The translations under genes were made by a program, and so were the position numbers. Positions 15,577 to 26,184 of a stretch of DNA of 64,000 bases are shown piece after piece. Numbering within the stretch: the stretch's first letter is position 1; each line of letters begins with the position of its first letter. The stretch comes from Glycocaulis sp050485565 (GTDB lineage: Bacteria > Pseudomonadota > Alphaproteobacteria > Caulobacterales > Maricaulaceae), in contig NZ_JBJHBQ010000012.1 in NCBI RefSeq assembly GCF_050485565.1, forward strand, positions 14,388 through 78,387. Direction: 5' to 3'. The notes beneath the pieces are model-generated. The model was not told the DNA's origin. It was given only the letters and a program-made list of their open reading frames with translations, and made no database searches.

Positions 15577-17007
15577 ATGACCGATATCAGTGCCGAGCGC
15601 CAGAGCGAGCGCCGCAGCCTTCTGGGCTCGGTAGTGGCACTGGGCTGGCGGCGCTCGGCCGTCATGCTGCTTTTGGGGTTCTCGGCCGGACTTCCCATCC
15701 TGCTGGTCTTCTCCACGCTGTCGGCCTGGTTGCGGCTGGAAGGTGTGTCACGCACCGAGATCGGGTTTTTTGCCTGGGCGGGCATGGCCTACACATTCAA
15801 ATTCATGTGGTCGCCACTCGTTGACCGGCTGCCCTTACCCTTCCTTGACCGGCTGCTCGGGCGGCGGCGCTCCTGGATATTGCTGGCACAGGCGGTTGTG
15901 ATCGGCGCGATACTGCTCGCCTCCACGGCGACGCCCTCCACCGGGCTTTTCGTGATTGCACTGGCGACCGTGATGATCGCCTTTGGCTCGGCGACACAGG
16001 ACATTGCGCTGGATGCCTGGCGGATTGATGTCGCCGAGGATGAGTATCAGGCCCTGCTGGTGGCGATTTATCAGTGGGGCTACCGCTTTGGCATGATCGC
16101 CGCGGGCGCAGGCGCGCTGGTGATGGCCGATTTTGGCGGGTTTTCCTTTGCCTACACCGTGCTCGCCGCCCTCATGCTGATCGGCGTGGCGGGCGTGTTC
16201 CTGGCCCCGGAGCCCGCGCGTCCCAAAGCGCTGGGCGGCGGCACCGAAGCCATTGAGGGCGCGGTAAAGGGCAACCCAGTGGGGGAGGCGGCTGCCTGGC
16301 TCTACTCGGCCGTGGTCGCGCCGTTTGTCGATTTCGTTGTGCGCTATCGCTGGATCGCGCTGCTTATCCTCACCCTGATCGGTGCCTATAGGCTCAATGA
16401 TTTCGTGCTCGGCTTCATGGCCTATCCCTTCTATGTGGATATGGGCTATACGCTGTCTGAAATCGGCGCGGTATCAAAGGTTTACGGCGTATTTGCCATG
16501 CTGGCGGGCGCCATGATGGCCGGTGTCGCCGCCACGCGCTGGGGCGTTTATCCGGTGCTGATGGTGGGCGCGATCATCAGCGCGGTCTCGGCGCTGGCCT
16601 TCACCTGGCTGGCGCTCCTCCAGCCGACCGGCGAGATCACCATGGTCAATGGCGCAGAACTGACCCCGTGGCCGCAGGAGAAGAACCCCTCCATCCTCTA
16701 TCTGACGCTGGCCATCACGGCGGAAAATGTGGCCGGTGGCTGGGCGGGTACGGCCCTCATCGCCTATATGTCGAGCCTGACCAACCGGGCCTTCTCGGCG
16801 ACGCAATACGCGCTCTTCAGCTCGTTCTACGCCCTGCCGGGCAAGCTCTTTGGCGGGTTTTCCGGCATCATGGTGGACTCTCTTGGCTATGCCAATTTCT
16901 TCACCACCACCGCGCTCATCGGTGCGCCAGCGGTGCTGCTGGTCTGGATCGTGATGCGCTGGCGGGCCGCGCGCGAAGTCGCCGCCCACAAGCCCCAGAT
17001 CAGCTAG
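15577..17007 (+). CDS. ampG: AmpG-family muropeptide MFS transporter
   Basis: A 476-residue major facilitator protein with about 12-14 hydrophobic segments. AmpG imports GlcNAc-anhydroMurNAc peptides for cell-wall recycling. The family N-terminus is clear: LLGFSAGLPILLVFSTLSAWL, then GVSRTEIGFFAWAG and YTFKFMWSPLVDR. Later comes GSATQDIALDAWRID, the conserved acidic motif of helix 4-5, and SSFYALPGKLFGGFSG. It starts 28 bases after the kinase gene on the same strand, so co-transcription is possible. Confidence 0.92.
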   Translation: MTDISAERQSERRSLLGSVVALGWRRSAVMLLLGFSAGLPILLVFSTLSAWLRLEGVSRTEIGFFAWAGMAYTFKFMWSPLVDRLPLPFLDRLLGRRRSWILLAQAVVIGAILLASTATPSTGLFVIALATVMIAFGSATQDIALDAWRIDVAEDEYQALLVAIYQWGYRFGMIAAGAGALVMADFGGFSFAYTVLAALMLIGVAGVFLAPEPARPKALGGGTEAIEGAVKGNPVGEAAAWLYSAVVAPFVDFVVRYRWIALLILTLIGAYRLNDFVLGFMAYPFYVDMGYTLSEIGAVSKVYGVFAMLAGAMMAGVAATRWGVYPVLMVGAIISAVSALAFTWLALLQPTGEITMVNGAELTPWPQEKNPSILYLTLAITAENVAGGWAGTALIAYMSSLTNRAFSATQYALFSSFYALPGKLFGGFSGIMVDSLGYANFFTTTALIGAPAVLLVWIVMRWRAAREVAAHKPQIS

Positions 17008-17013
17008 AAACAA

Positions 17014-19296
17014 TCAGCTAGTTTCGCTCCGCTCCGCCGAGAGGTCATGTGCGGCCAGCGCCGCGAGGGTGAGGATATCGGCCACGCCCGCGCCGAGGCG
17101 CGCGATCTGCACCGGCTTTTCCAGCCCCAACAGCATCGGACCCAGCACCGTCGCGCCGCCTGCAGCGCGCAACAGCTTGGTGGAGATGGAGGCGGAATGA
17201 ATGGCCGGCATGATCAGCACATTGGCCGGGCCGGTCAGGCGCGAGAACGGGTAGAGCCGGGTATGGTCGGGGTCGAGCGCCACATCGGCATTCATCTCGC
17301 CCTCGTATTCAAAATCGGGGCTGCGGGCGTCGAGAAGGCGAACCGCCTCGCGTATCTTCTCCGAGCGCTCACCGGCAGGGTTGCCGAAAGTGGAGTAGGA
17401 GAGCAGCGCCACGCGCGGCTCCACCCCGAAACGCCGCGCGGCAGAAGCCGCCTCGCACGCCATATCGGCCATGGCCTCAGCACTTGGAAATTCGGTGACA
17501 TTGGTGTCGGCGATGAAGAGCGTGCGCCCGCGTGACAGCACCAGCGACATGCCCATCACCCGCTCACCGGGCTTGGGGTCCAGCGCCATCTGCACATCGG
17601 CCAGGGCTTGGGCGTAATTGCGCGTGGTGCCGGTCACCAGGCCATGGGCATCGCCCAGGGCCACCATGCAGGCGGCAAACACGTTGCGGTCATTATTGAC
17701 CATGCGCTGCACGTCGCGTTTGAGATAACCGCGTCTTTGCAGACGCTTGAACAGCCAGTCGGCATAGACCGCATTGTTCTCGGAGAGGCGCGCATTGAGG
17801 ATTTCAATGGAGCCTTCAGGCACGCCGACAAGGCGCATATTGGCTTTGGTGGTTTCCTCCCGGCCGACCAGCACCGCCTTGCCAAGCCCTTGCGTCTGGA
17901 AGGCGTGGGCGGCGCGGATAACCGTCGGCTCCTCGCCTTCGGCAAAAACAATCGTCTTGCGGTCTGCGGCGCGCACTTCCTCGTGCAGGGCCTGCAAAAT
18001 GGCCGCTGTGGGGTCCAGCCGCTGGGCGAGGGTCGCCTTGTAAGCTTCCATATCGGCGATGGGGCGGCGGGCAACGCCGGAATCCATCGCGGCTTGTGCC
18101 ACATAAGGCGGGACATGGCTGATCAGGCGCGGATCGAACGGAGCCGGGATGATGTAATCCTTGCCGAAGCTGGGGCGTGATCCGTGATAGGCAGCGGCCA
18201 CCTCGTCTGGCACATCCTCGCGCGCCAGCTCGGCCAGCGCGCGGGCGGCAGCAACTTTCATCTCTTCATTGATGGTGCGCGCGCGGACATCCAGCGCGCC
18301 GCGAAAAATGTAAGGAAAGCCCAGCACGTTGTTGACCTGATTGGGATAATCAGAGCGGCCGGTGGCCATGATCGCGTCTGAACGCGCCTCGCGTACTTCT
18401 TCCGGCGTGATTTCCGGATCGGGATTGGCCATGGCGAAGATGATCGGATCAGCCGCCATGGACTTTATCATCGCCTTGTTGACCGCGCCCTTCACCGACA
18501 GGCCGATAAAACAGTCCGCCCCGTCCAGCGCCTCTTCCAGCGTACGCTTGTCCGTCTCGGCGGCATGGGCCGATTTCCACTGGTTCATGCCGTTGGTGCG
18601 GCCCTTGTAGATGACGCCCTTGGTGTCACACAGGATCGCATTGTCGTGGGCGACGCCCATGGATTTGATAAGCTCCAGCACCGCGATACCGGCAGCGCCC
18701 GCGCCGTTCACGACGACTTTGAGATCCTTGATGTCGCGCCCTGACAATTCACAGGCATTGATGATGCCGGCAGCGGAGATGATGGCCGTGCCGTGCTGGT
18801 CATCATGGAAGACCGGGATATCGAGCAGCTCGCGCAGGCGCTCCTCGATGATGAAGCAGTCCGGCCCCTTGATGTCTTCCAGATTGATGCCGCCGAACGT
18901 ATTGCCGAAGCGGCGCACGCATTCGATGAAGGCTTCCGGGTCGTTTTCCTCCACCTCGATATCGATGGCGTCGATATCGGCAAAGCGCTTGAACAGGACC
19001 GCCTTGCCTTCCATCACCGGCTTGGAGGCAGCAGGGCCCAGATCACCCAGGCCCAGAATGGCCGTCCCGTTGGAGATGACGGCGACGAAATTGCCCTTGG
19101 AGGTATAGTCATAGACCGCGTCCGGGTTGGCATGGATCGCCTTTACCGGCGCGGCAACACCGGGTGAGTAGGCCAGCGAGAGATCACGCTGGGTGGCCAT
19201 CGGCTTGGTCGCGCGCAGGGCGATCTTTCCGGCAGGCGTCTGGCGGTGAAAGGCCAGAGCTTCTTCATCGTCCACGCGCGGCTTGCGATCTGTCAT
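17014..19296 (-). CDS. maeB: NADP-dependent malic enzyme with phosphotransacetylase-like C-terminal domain
   Basis: A 760-residue fusion enzyme that decarboxylates malate to pyruvate with NADP. The N-terminal malic domain shows LAYSPGVAAPVKAI, LGLGDLGPAASKPVMEGKA and the metal-site HDDQHGTAI. The NAD(P)-binding core follows (VVNGAGAAGIAVLELI). From about residue 430 a phosphate acetyltransferase-like domain begins (KTIVFAEGEEPTVIRAAHAF, LVTGTTRNYAQAL), which in this family is regulatory and lacks transferase activity. Its stop is 6 bases from the convergent ampG stop, and it is divergent from mutS. Confidence 0.95.
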   Translation of the reverse strand: MTDRKPRVDDEEALAFHRQTPAGKIALRATKPMATQRDLSLAYSPGVAAPVKAIHANPDAVYDYTSKGNFVAVISNGTAILGLGDLGPAASKPVMEGKAVLFKRFADIDAIDIEVEENDPEAFIECVRRFGNTFGGINLEDIKGPDCFIIEERLRELLDIPVFHDDQHGTAIISAAGIINACELSGRDIKDLKVVVNGAGAAGIAVLELIKSMGVAHDNAILCDTKGVIYKGRTNGMNQWKSAHAAETDKRTLEEALDGADCFIGLSVKGAVNKAMIKSMAADPIIFAMANPDPEITPEEVREARSDAIMATGRSDYPNQVNNVLGFPYIFRGALDVRARTINEEMKVAAARALAELAREDVPDEVAAAYHGSRPSFGKDYIIPAPFDPRLISHVPPYVAQAAMDSGVARRPIADMEAYKATLAQRLDPTAAILQALHEEVRAADRKTIVFAEGEEPTVIRAAHAFQTQGLGKAVLVGREETTKANMRLVGVPEGSIEILNARLSENNAVYADWLFKRLQRRGYLKRDVQRMVNNDRNVFAACMVALGDAHGLVTGTTRNYAQALADVQMALDPKPGERVMGMSLVLSRGRTLFIADTNVTEFPSAEAMADMACEAASAARRFGVEPRVALLSYSTFGNPAGERSEKIREAVRLLDARSPDFEYEGEMNADVALDPDHTRLYPFSRLTGPANVLIMPAIHSASISTKLLRAAGGATVLGPMLLGLEKPVQIARLGAGVADILTLAALAAHDLSAERSETS

Positions 19297-19458
19297 TGAG
19301 GGGGTCCGTCAGGGCAGGTGTCAGCGGGGTCAGGGTGCAGGCTTCACCCAAGCCTAGACGCTCCCGCACCAGAAGCGAAAGCCTGTTTAGCCAGCGCAAA
19401 AACGTGTCCCTCTGGCCTGCCCCCTTGCGGGCAGCAGGCGGAGAGTTAATTTGCCGCC

Positions 19459-22152
19459 ATGAGCCCGGACGCCAGCGCCCCATCCGACATCGCGACACGC
19501 ACCTTTCCCAGCGCGGAAGGGGCGACGCCCATGATGGTGCAATTCCTGGCCCTTCGCGCGCAGGTGCCTGCCGAAGCGCTGCTATTCTACCGGATGGGCG
19601 ATTTCTACGAGCTGTTCTTTGACGATGCGGTGCGGGCCGCCGCTGCGCTCGACATCACGCTGACCAGGCGCGGGGAACATCAGGGCGAGCCGATCGCCAT
19701 GTGCGGGGTGCCGGTTCATAACGCACAAATCTATCTCTCCCGCCTGATCCGGGCGGGCTTCAAGGTCGCCATTGGCGAGCAGGTGGAAGACCCTGCAGAA
19801 GCCAAGAAGCGCGGATCGAAATCGGTGGTGGAGCGGGCCATCACCCGCATCGTCACACCGGGCACTTTGAGCGAGGATGATCTTCTCGATGCACGCAAGT
19901 CCAACCGGCTTGCGGCGCTGGCGCGCGGACCGGCCGGGGACATGGCGCTCGCCTTTGCCGATATTTCCGATGGCAGTTTCGGCTCCATACGGCTGGAGCC
20001 GGGCGATATGGAGGCCGAGCTTGCCGCGCTTCAACCGGCCGAGCTGCTGGTGCTGGATGATGATGCGCGCGTGCTGGCGCCCATCCTGCCCGGCACCACG
20101 ATCACAGCGCGGCCAAAGGCGAAGTTCGAGGCCGGATCGGCAGAGCGGCGGCTGAATGCGCATTTCGGTACGCTGAGCCTTGACGGGTTTGGTGATTTTT
20201 CAAGAATCGAACTCGGCGCGCTTGGCTGTCTTCTGGATTATCTGGAGCTGTCGCAGGCGGGGGCTGCGCCGAGACTGGCCCCACCGCGCCATTTCGAGGC
20301 CGGAGGCTGGCTCGCCATCGATCCGGCGGCGCGGGCAAGCCTTGAGATCGACCGCACCTTGCAGGGCCAGCGCAAGGGCTCACTGCTTGATGCCATAGAC
20401 CGCACCGTCACCGCACCGGGCGCGCGTCTGCTGGCGGAGCAGCTCTCCCGGCCTTCTGCGCACCGCGCCGAGATCGAGGCGCGCCTTGATGCGGTGGCGT
20501 TTCTGCACGAGCAGGCGGGCTTGCGCGAGTCCTTGCGCGACAGCCTGAAAAGCGCAGGCGATCCGGCGCGCGCCCTGTCACGCCTGTGCCTTGAGCGCGG
20601 GGGGCCACGCGATCTTCTGGCGCTGGCGCGCGCATTGAAGGAGGGCGAGCGCATCAATGCGGCCTTTGCCCGCCTTGGCCATGATGCCTTGCCAGTCGCC
20701 ATTCAGGGCGCGCTGGAGGCGCTATCGCTGGCGGCCCGGCCCGAGCTGGCAAACCTGGTTGATGAGCTGGCCCGCGCGCTGGTGGAGGAACCGCCTCTGC
20801 TGACGCGCGATGGCGGGTTCGTGGCCGAGGGGTGGGACCCGGCGCTGGACGAGCTGCGCACGCTGAAAGACCAGTCGCGGCGCGTCGTGGCGGGCCTGCA
20901 GAAAACCTATGCCGACCAGACGGGTGTTTCCGGCCTGAAGGTCAAGCACAACAACGTGCTGGGCTATTTCATCGAGGTCAGTGCGCGCCATGGCGAGGCG
21001 ATGATGGGCGTGGAGCCCTTCATTCACCGCCAGACCATGGCCAATGCGGTGCGGTTCTCGACTACGGAGCTTGGCGAGCTGGAATCGAAGATTGCCTCTG
21101 CCGCCTCGCGGGCCATCGCGCTGGAGCTGGAGATTTTTGCGCGGTTCTGCACCCAGGTCGAAAGCCTTGCCGGTCCTATCCGCGCTGCAGGCGAGGCGCT
21201 GGCCGCGCTGGATGTGTGGGCGGCGGCGGCGCACTGGGCCGTCGAGACGGGCGCGTGCAGGCCGGAACTGACGGATGGCACGGACCTCTTTATCGAGGCG
21301 GGCCGCCATCCGGTGGTGGAGCAGGCCCTGACCCGGAGCGGCGAGGCGCGCTTTACGCCCAATGACTGCCAGCTGGACGCAGACGGGAAGGCGGCCAGCC
21401 GCCTGCTTCTGGTCACGGGGCCGAACATGGCCGGTAAATCCACCTTCCTGCGCCAGTGCGCGATCATCGTCATCATGGCGCAGGCGGGCCTGTTTGTTCC
21501 CGCACGAACGGTCAGGCTGGGATTGGTGGACCGCCTGTTCTCGCGCGTCGGCGCCGCCGATGATCTGGCGCGCGGGCGCTCCACCTTCATGGCGGAAATG
21601 ATCGAGACGGCGGCCATACTCAATCAGGCAACGCCGAACAGCCTGGTCATACTCGACGAGATCGGGCGCGGCACCTCCACCTGGGATGGTCTCTCGATCG
21701 CCTGGGCCACGGTGGAACATCTCCATGCCGTCAATCGCTGCCGCGCGCTCTTTGCCACGCACTACCACGAGCTGACGCGCCTTGCCGACGAGCTGGACGG
21801 GACGGGCAATGTGTCGCTGAAAGCGCGCGAGTGGAAAGGCGAGCTGGTCTTCCTGCATGAGGTGGGCAGCGGCCCTGCCGACCGTTCGTACGGGGTGGAA
21901 GTGGCCAAGCGCGCCGGCCTGCCGGACATGGCAGTGCGCCGGGCGCAATCCATCCTGGCCAAGCTGGAATCTGATGGCAGTCCGGCAGCGGCGCTGGCCG
22001 AGCTACCGCTGTTTTCCGCCCAGCCTGCGCCAGCCGCGCCGAAACCCTCCAAAGCGCTCGAACGGCTCAAATCCATCGATCCGGATGCGCTGACCCCGCG
22101 CGAGGCGCTGGACGCGCTCTACGCACTCAAAAACCTGACCGAAGAAGACTGA
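19459..22152 (+). CDS. mutS: DNA mismatch repair protein MutS
   Basis: An 897-residue MutS. The mismatch-binding motif FYRMGDFYELF is near residue 37. Walker A is GPNMAGKSTFLRQ (from residue 654), Walker B is LVILDEIGRGTSTWDG, and the ATHYHEL signature follows. The clamp and lever regions are of normal length, and the C-terminal tail contains the usual SIDPDALTPREALDALYALK segment. The gene begins the run mutS - DUF2855 - glnD - murJ - trpS, and mutS-glnD-murJ is a familiar alphaproteobacterial order. No LexA box is seen in the upstream gap (19297-19458). Confidence 0.97.
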   Translation: MSPDASAPSDIATRTFPSAEGATPMMVQFLALRAQVPAEALLFYRMGDFYELFFDDAVRAAAALDITLTRRGEHQGEPIAMCGVPVHNAQIYLSRLIRAGFKVAIGEQVEDPAEAKKRGSKSVVERAITRIVTPGTLSEDDLLDARKSNRLAALARGPAGDMALAFADISDGSFGSIRLEPGDMEAELAALQPAELLVLDDDARVLAPILPGTTITARPKAKFEAGSAERRLNAHFGTLSLDGFGDFSRIELGALGCLLDYLELSQAGAAPRLAPPRHFEAGGWLAIDPAARASLEIDRTLQGQRKGSLLDAIDRTVTAPGARLLAEQLSRPSAHRAEIEARLDAVAFLHEQAGLRESLRDSLKSAGDPARALSRLCLERGGPRDLLALARALKEGERINAAFARLGHDALPVAIQGALEALSLAARPELANLVDELARALVEEPPLLTRDGGFVAEGWDPALDELRTLKDQSRRVVAGLQKTYADQTGVSGLKVKHNNVLGYFIEVSARHGEAMMGVEPFIHRQTMANAVRFSTTELGELESKIASAASRAIALELEIFARFCTQVESLAGPIRAAGEALAALDVWAAAAHWAVETGACRPELTDGTDLFIEAGRHPVVEQALTRSGEARFTPNDCQLDADGKAASRLLLVTGPNMAGKSTFLRQCAIIVIMAQAGLFVPARTVRLGLVDRLFSRVGAADDLARGRSTFMAEMIETAAILNQATPNSLVILDEIGRGTSTWDGLSIAWATVEHLHAVNRCRALFATHYHELTRLADELDGTGNVSLKAREWKGELVFLHEVGSGPADRSYGVEVAKRAGLPDMAVRRAQSILAKLESDGSPAAALAELPLFSAQPAPAAPKPSKALERLKSIDPDALTPREALDALYALKNLTEED

Positions 22153-22190
22153 ACGCCAGATTGGCAATACCCATTGAGGAGGAGACAGGC

Positions 22191-23276
22191 ATGGTCTGGG
22201 CGCTGAGCATTGACCAGAGCGACATCACGAAGGCCAGCCTGGTGGAGGAGGCCCAGCGCCCCTTGCAGGCGGGCGAGGCGCGTCTTGCCGTGAGCCGCTT
22301 TGCGCTGACGGCCAATAATATCACCTATGCCGCCTTTGGTGAGGCGATGGGCTATTGGCGCTTCTTTCCCGGCGCAGACGGGCGCGGACGCCTGCCGGTC
22401 TGGGGCTTTGCGCAAGTGAGCGAGAGCCGCTGTGATGGGCTGACCGCCGGTGAGCGCGTCTATGGCTATCTGCCCGCTGCCAGTGAGCTGATCGTCACGC
22501 CCGGCAAGATCCGCCCCGACAGCTTTTTCGACGCGGCCACCCACCGCGCCGAGCTGCCGCCGGTCTATAACCGCTATGAGCGCTGCGCGGCCGCTGCGGG
22601 GTATGACGCGGCGCGCGAAGCCGCGCAGATGGTGCTGCAGCCTTTGTTTCTCACCTCCTTCCTCATTGATGCGTATTTGCGCGATACCGGCTTTTCCGGT
22701 GCGGCGCGCATTGTGCTGACCAGCGCGTCAAGCAAGACGGCGCTGGCGCTCGCCTTCCTGTTGAAGCGCAACAAGCCTGAAGCCTTGCGTATCGAGGCGC
22801 TGACCTCGGCGCGTAACGCCGCCTTCGTAAAGGGCAGCGGGCTTTACGATGATGTCATCGCCTATGAGGACATTGCGGGGATGGACCCGGAACCGGCCCG
22901 GCTGATCGTCGATTTTGCCGGTTCGGCCGAGGTGAACCGGGCGCTGCACACCCGTTTTGGCGAAAATCTGAACGCCAATATCCGCGTCGGCGGCGCGCAT
23001 TGGGATGACAGCACGCCCGCTTCCGGCCTGCCCGGCCCCAGGCCGGTTTTCTTCTTTGCCCCCGACCATGCCCGTGACCGGATTGCCGAATGGGGACCGG
23101 ACGGGTTTGCAGCCCGGCAGGGTGAGGCATGGTCCAGCTTCGTTGCTGCGGCAGACAATCTTCTGGCGTGGCGTGGCCTTACTGGCGGGAGCGAGGCCCT
23201 GAATGCCTATCAGGCGCTGGTGCACGGCGATGTTTCCGCCAGCGAAGCGCTGGTGGTGGAGGTGGAGGCAGGCTAG
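22191..23276 (+). CDS. DUF2855 family protein
   Basis: A 361-residue protein related in layout to medium-chain dehydrogenase/reductases. It shows an N-terminal barrel-like part with SRFALTANNITYAAFGEAMGYWRFFP, a region ARIVLTSASSKTALALAFLL where a nucleotide-binding fold would lie, and RLIVDFAGSAEVNRAL. The family has no assigned reaction. The ATG at 22191 is chosen because GAGGAGACAGGC lies directly upstream; a TTG 30 bases earlier has no such site. It sits between mutS and glnD, interrupting an otherwise conserved neighbour pair. Confidence 0.8.
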   Translation: MVWALSIDQSDITKASLVEEAQRPLQAGEARLAVSRFALTANNITYAAFGEAMGYWRFFPGADGRGRLPVWGFAQVSESRCDGLTAGERVYGYLPAASELIVTPGKIRPDSFFDAATHRAELPPVYNRYERCAAAAGYDAAREAAQMVLQPLFLTSFLIDAYLRDTGFSGAARIVLTSASSKTALALAFLLKRNKPEALRIEALTSARNAAFVKGSGLYDDVIAYEDIAGMDPEPARLIVDFAGSAEVNRALHTRFGENLNANIRVGGAHWDDSTPASGLPGPRPVFFFAPDHARDRIAEWGPDGFAARQGEAWSSFVAAADNLLAWRGLTGGSEALNAYQALVHGDVSASEALVVEVEAG

Positions 23277-23357
23277 CGGGCCACGCTTCCTGCTCTGAAA
23301 CACATAAACCAAAAGGACGGCTGACGCCGCCCCGCCAATAGCGTAAGACCTTGGCCC

Positions 23358-26180
23358 ATGCGTCTTTCTGCCCTTCCCGCTTCGCTTGACGGCCTGCGCC
23401 TGCGCGCAGAGCTGGCCGCTGCCACCCGTGAGGGATGGGAACAGGCTGCATCGCGCCAGGCGGGTATCGGCCGGCTGAAGAAATTCATATCGGCCGGGCG
23501 CGCCCATGCCGCCAGCAAGCTGGCGGGCAAGGGCGGCGGGCTGGAGGCCGCACGCGCGCTTTCAGGCGTAATGAATGCTGCCGTGCGCGCCCTGTTTGAT
23601 TCGGTTGCCACCGATTTTGACGAAGCGGGCGCGACGGCGCCGGGCCTTGCCGTGTGTGCGCTGGGCGGCTGGGGTGCAGGCGAGCTGGCCCCTCAATCGG
23701 ATATCGATCTGCTCTTCCTCACCGGCACACCGCCGCGCGAAGGGGCAGAGGCCATTGTGGAGCGCATGCTCTACGTGCTGTGGGATTGTGGCCTCAACAT
23801 TGGCGGCGGCGCGATCCGCACCGTGGACGAGGCGCTGGCGCTGGCTGGCGATGATGTTTCGGAACGCACGGCGCTTCTCGATCTGCGCTGGGTGTCGGGT
23901 GATGAGCGGCTGGTGAGCACGCTGCGGCTGAAATTTGGCCGCGCCCACCGCACCCGCGAATCCATTGCGCCCTTCATTGCGGCAAAGCTGTCGGAACGCG
24001 ATACGCGCGTCGACCGGCAGGGTGATAGCCGCTATGCGGTCGAGCCCCATATCAAGGACGGCAAGGGGGCCTTGCGCGATCTGCAGACCCTGCGCTGGCT
24101 GGCGCAGGTGCTCTACGGCAATGACGCGATGGAGCGCTGGGTGGCGAGCGGATTGCTGACCGTTCAGGACGTGGAGCGCTATCTGCGCGCCGAGGATTTC
24201 TACTGGGCGGTGCGCTTCCACCTGCATACGCTCAATGGCCGCAAGGATGACCGGCTGACCTTCGATACCCAGCCGGAAATCTCCGCGCTGATGGGCTATG
24301 CCGACAGCGAGGACACGCTGGGCGTCGAAGACTTCATGCGCGACTATTTCAAGCGTGCCATCGATGTCGGCGCGCTCACCCGCCTTGTCTGCGCCAAGCT
24401 GGAAGCTGATGAGCTGAAAGACCCACCATCGGGCATTGGCCGCTTCATGCCCGCCGATGGCCTGCAGAAAGGTGATGACGCCCTTGAAGAGGCCGGGTTC
24501 GTGGTCCGGTCGGGCCGTCTCGCCTTTGCTGATCCGGCACGGGTGGAGGAAGACCCGGTCCTGATGCTGACGCTGTTCGAGCTGGCGGCTGCGCGCCATC
24601 TCGATCTGCACCCGGATGCAGTGGCGCTCGTTTCGCGTTCATTGCGGCTGGTGGATGACAGTTTGCGCCGCGATGAGCGCGCCGCGCGCAGCTTCTTTGC
24701 CATATTGCTGGAATCTGATGATCCGCGCATCACCTTGCGGGCGATGACAGAGGCGGGACTTCTGGGCGCCTATATTCCTGAGTTCGGCGATATCGTCGCG
24801 CGCACCCAGTTCAACATGTATCACCGCTTCACGGTCGATGAGCACACGCTCAACGCGCTGGGCCTGCTTCGCGGGATAGAGCAGGGCAAGCTGATTGCCG
24901 ACCACCCGCTGGCCACCCGCATTTTCCCGGAGATCATCCATCGCCGCGCCTTGCATCTGGCCGTGCTGCTGCACGATACCGGCAAGGGCAATGGCGATCA
25001 GTGCATTGAAGGGGCGGAGCGCGCGCGCAGCGCCTGCGAAAGGCTGGGCATCGAGGAAGCCGAAACGGAGCTGGTGGCCTGGCTGATCGCCAATCATCTG
25101 GAAATGAGCGATGCCGCGCAGCGCCGCGATCTCTCCGATCCGCGCACCGTGCTCGATTTTGCCGGACGGGTGGCCAATATGGAGCGGCTGCGCCTTCTGA
25201 CCGTGCTGACCGTGGTCGATATCCGCGCTGTCGGCCCCGGCGTATGGAATGGGTGGAAGGCCCAGCTGATCCGCGATCTCTATGAGGCCACGGCCGCCGT
25301 GCTGGCGGGCGGCGAGCGCGCTGGTGAGGAAGAAGCCCGCGCCCGGCTGCATGCGCGCGCAGACCGCGCCCGGACCCTGTTCCGCGCTGATATGGAGCGG
25401 ATAGACCCAGAGTTTGGCGAGCGCTGGATTGCCAGCCTTGATGACAGCTACTGGCTGTCCTTTGCCGAAAGCGACCGGCTGCGCCACGCCGCCTTTGTGC
25501 GCGCGGCTGAAAGCCGGGGCCGCGACGTGGCGTGCGGTGTGCGCGTGGACAGGCGCCGTTCGGCCGCCGAGGTGCTGATACTGGCACCGGACCGGGACGG
25601 GCTGTTTGCCGATATTGCCGGCGCACTAGCGCTGGCGGGCGCCAATGTGGTCGGCGCGCAAGTTGCCACAACGAGCTGGGGCGCGGCCTTTGACGTGTTT
25701 TACGTCCAGGAACAGGGCGGCAAGCCTTATGGCTGGTCCGACCTGTCCGCGCTCGACCGGCTGCGGGCCAGCGTGGAGGAGGCCGCGCGCGGCGGTCTGG
25801 GCGGCGAGATCGTGATCCCGGCGCGGCGCGTGGCCCGGCGCGAGGCGGCCTTCACGGTCAGCCCCTATGTGAAGCTGGAAGGTCAGGCGGCTGACGGCGC
25901 GCTGGTCATCGAGGCATCGGGGCGCGACCGCCCCGGCCTGCTGCACGATCTGGCGCGCGCGATTACCGATCTGGGCTGTTCCATTCAGGCTGCGCGCATT
26001 GACGGCTATGGCGAGCGGGCGGTCGACGTCTTCTACGTCACCCAGCAGGGCCGCAAGATTGCCGATCCTGAGACTGAAAAAGCGCTCGCCAGCGCCCTGA
26101 TGAACGTACTTGGCTCCGGCGAGGCAGGGGCCAGCGGCGCACCATCGCGCCTGCGCGCCGAAGCGAGCGCAGGACGCTGA
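23358..26180 (+). CDS. glnD: Bifunctional PII uridylyltransferase/uridylyl-removing enzyme
   Basis: A 940-residue nitrogen sensor that uridylylates PII proteins when glutamine is low and removes UMP when it is high. The nucleotidyltransferase site GGWGAGELAPQSDIDLLFL is at about 103-121. The HD domain with LHDTGKG lies near 538-544. Two C-terminal ACT domains follow, starting near 734 (LILAPDRDGLFADIAGAL) and 847 (IEASGRDRPGLLHDLARAI), which bind glutamine. All four modules are intact. Its stop is 4 bases before the murJ start. Confidence 0.96.
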   Translation: MRLSALPASLDGLRLRAELAAATREGWEQAASRQAGIGRLKKFISAGRAHAASKLAGKGGGLEAARALSGVMNAAVRALFDSVATDFDEAGATAPGLAVCALGGWGAGELAPQSDIDLLFLTGTPPREGAEAIVERMLYVLWDCGLNIGGGAIRTVDEALALAGDDVSERTALLDLRWVSGDERLVSTLRLKFGRAHRTRESIAPFIAAKLSERDTRVDRQGDSRYAVEPHIKDGKGALRDLQTLRWLAQVLYGNDAMERWVASGLLTVQDVERYLRAEDFYWAVRFHLHTLNGRKDDRLTFDTQPEISALMGYADSEDTLGVEDFMRDYFKRAIDVGALTRLVCAKLEADELKDPPSGIGRFMPADGLQKGDDALEEAGFVVRSGRLAFADPARVEEDPVLMLTLFELAAARHLDLHPDAVALVSRSLRLVDDSLRRDERAARSFFAILLESDDPRITLRAMTEAGLLGAYIPEFGDIVARTQFNMYHRFTVDEHTLNALGLLRGIEQGKLIADHPLATRIFPEIIHRRALHLAVLLHDTGKGNGDQCIEGAERARSACERLGIEEAETELVAWLIANHLEMSDAAQRRDLSDPRTVLDFAGRVANMERLRLLTVLTVVDIRAVGPGVWNGWKAQLIRDLYEATAAVLAGGERAGEEEARARLHARADRARTLFRADMERIDPEFGERWIASLDDSYWLSFAESDRLRHAAFVRAAESRGRDVACGVRVDRRRSAAEVLILAPDRDGLFADIAGALALAGANVVGAQVATTSWGAAFDVFYVQEQGGKPYGWSDLSALDRLRASVEEAARGGLGGEIVIPARRVARREAAFTVSPYVKLEGQAADGALVIEASGRDRPGLLHDLARAITDLGCSIQAARIDGYGERAVDVFYVTQQGRKIADPETEKALASALMNVLGSGEAGASGAPSRLRAEASAGR

Positions 26181-26184
26181 CACG

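Noticed and set aside
16999..17021. Direct repeat ATCAGCTAG at the ends of ampG and maeB
   Set aside because: Explained by two convergent stop codons in similar context; too short to be an attachment site.
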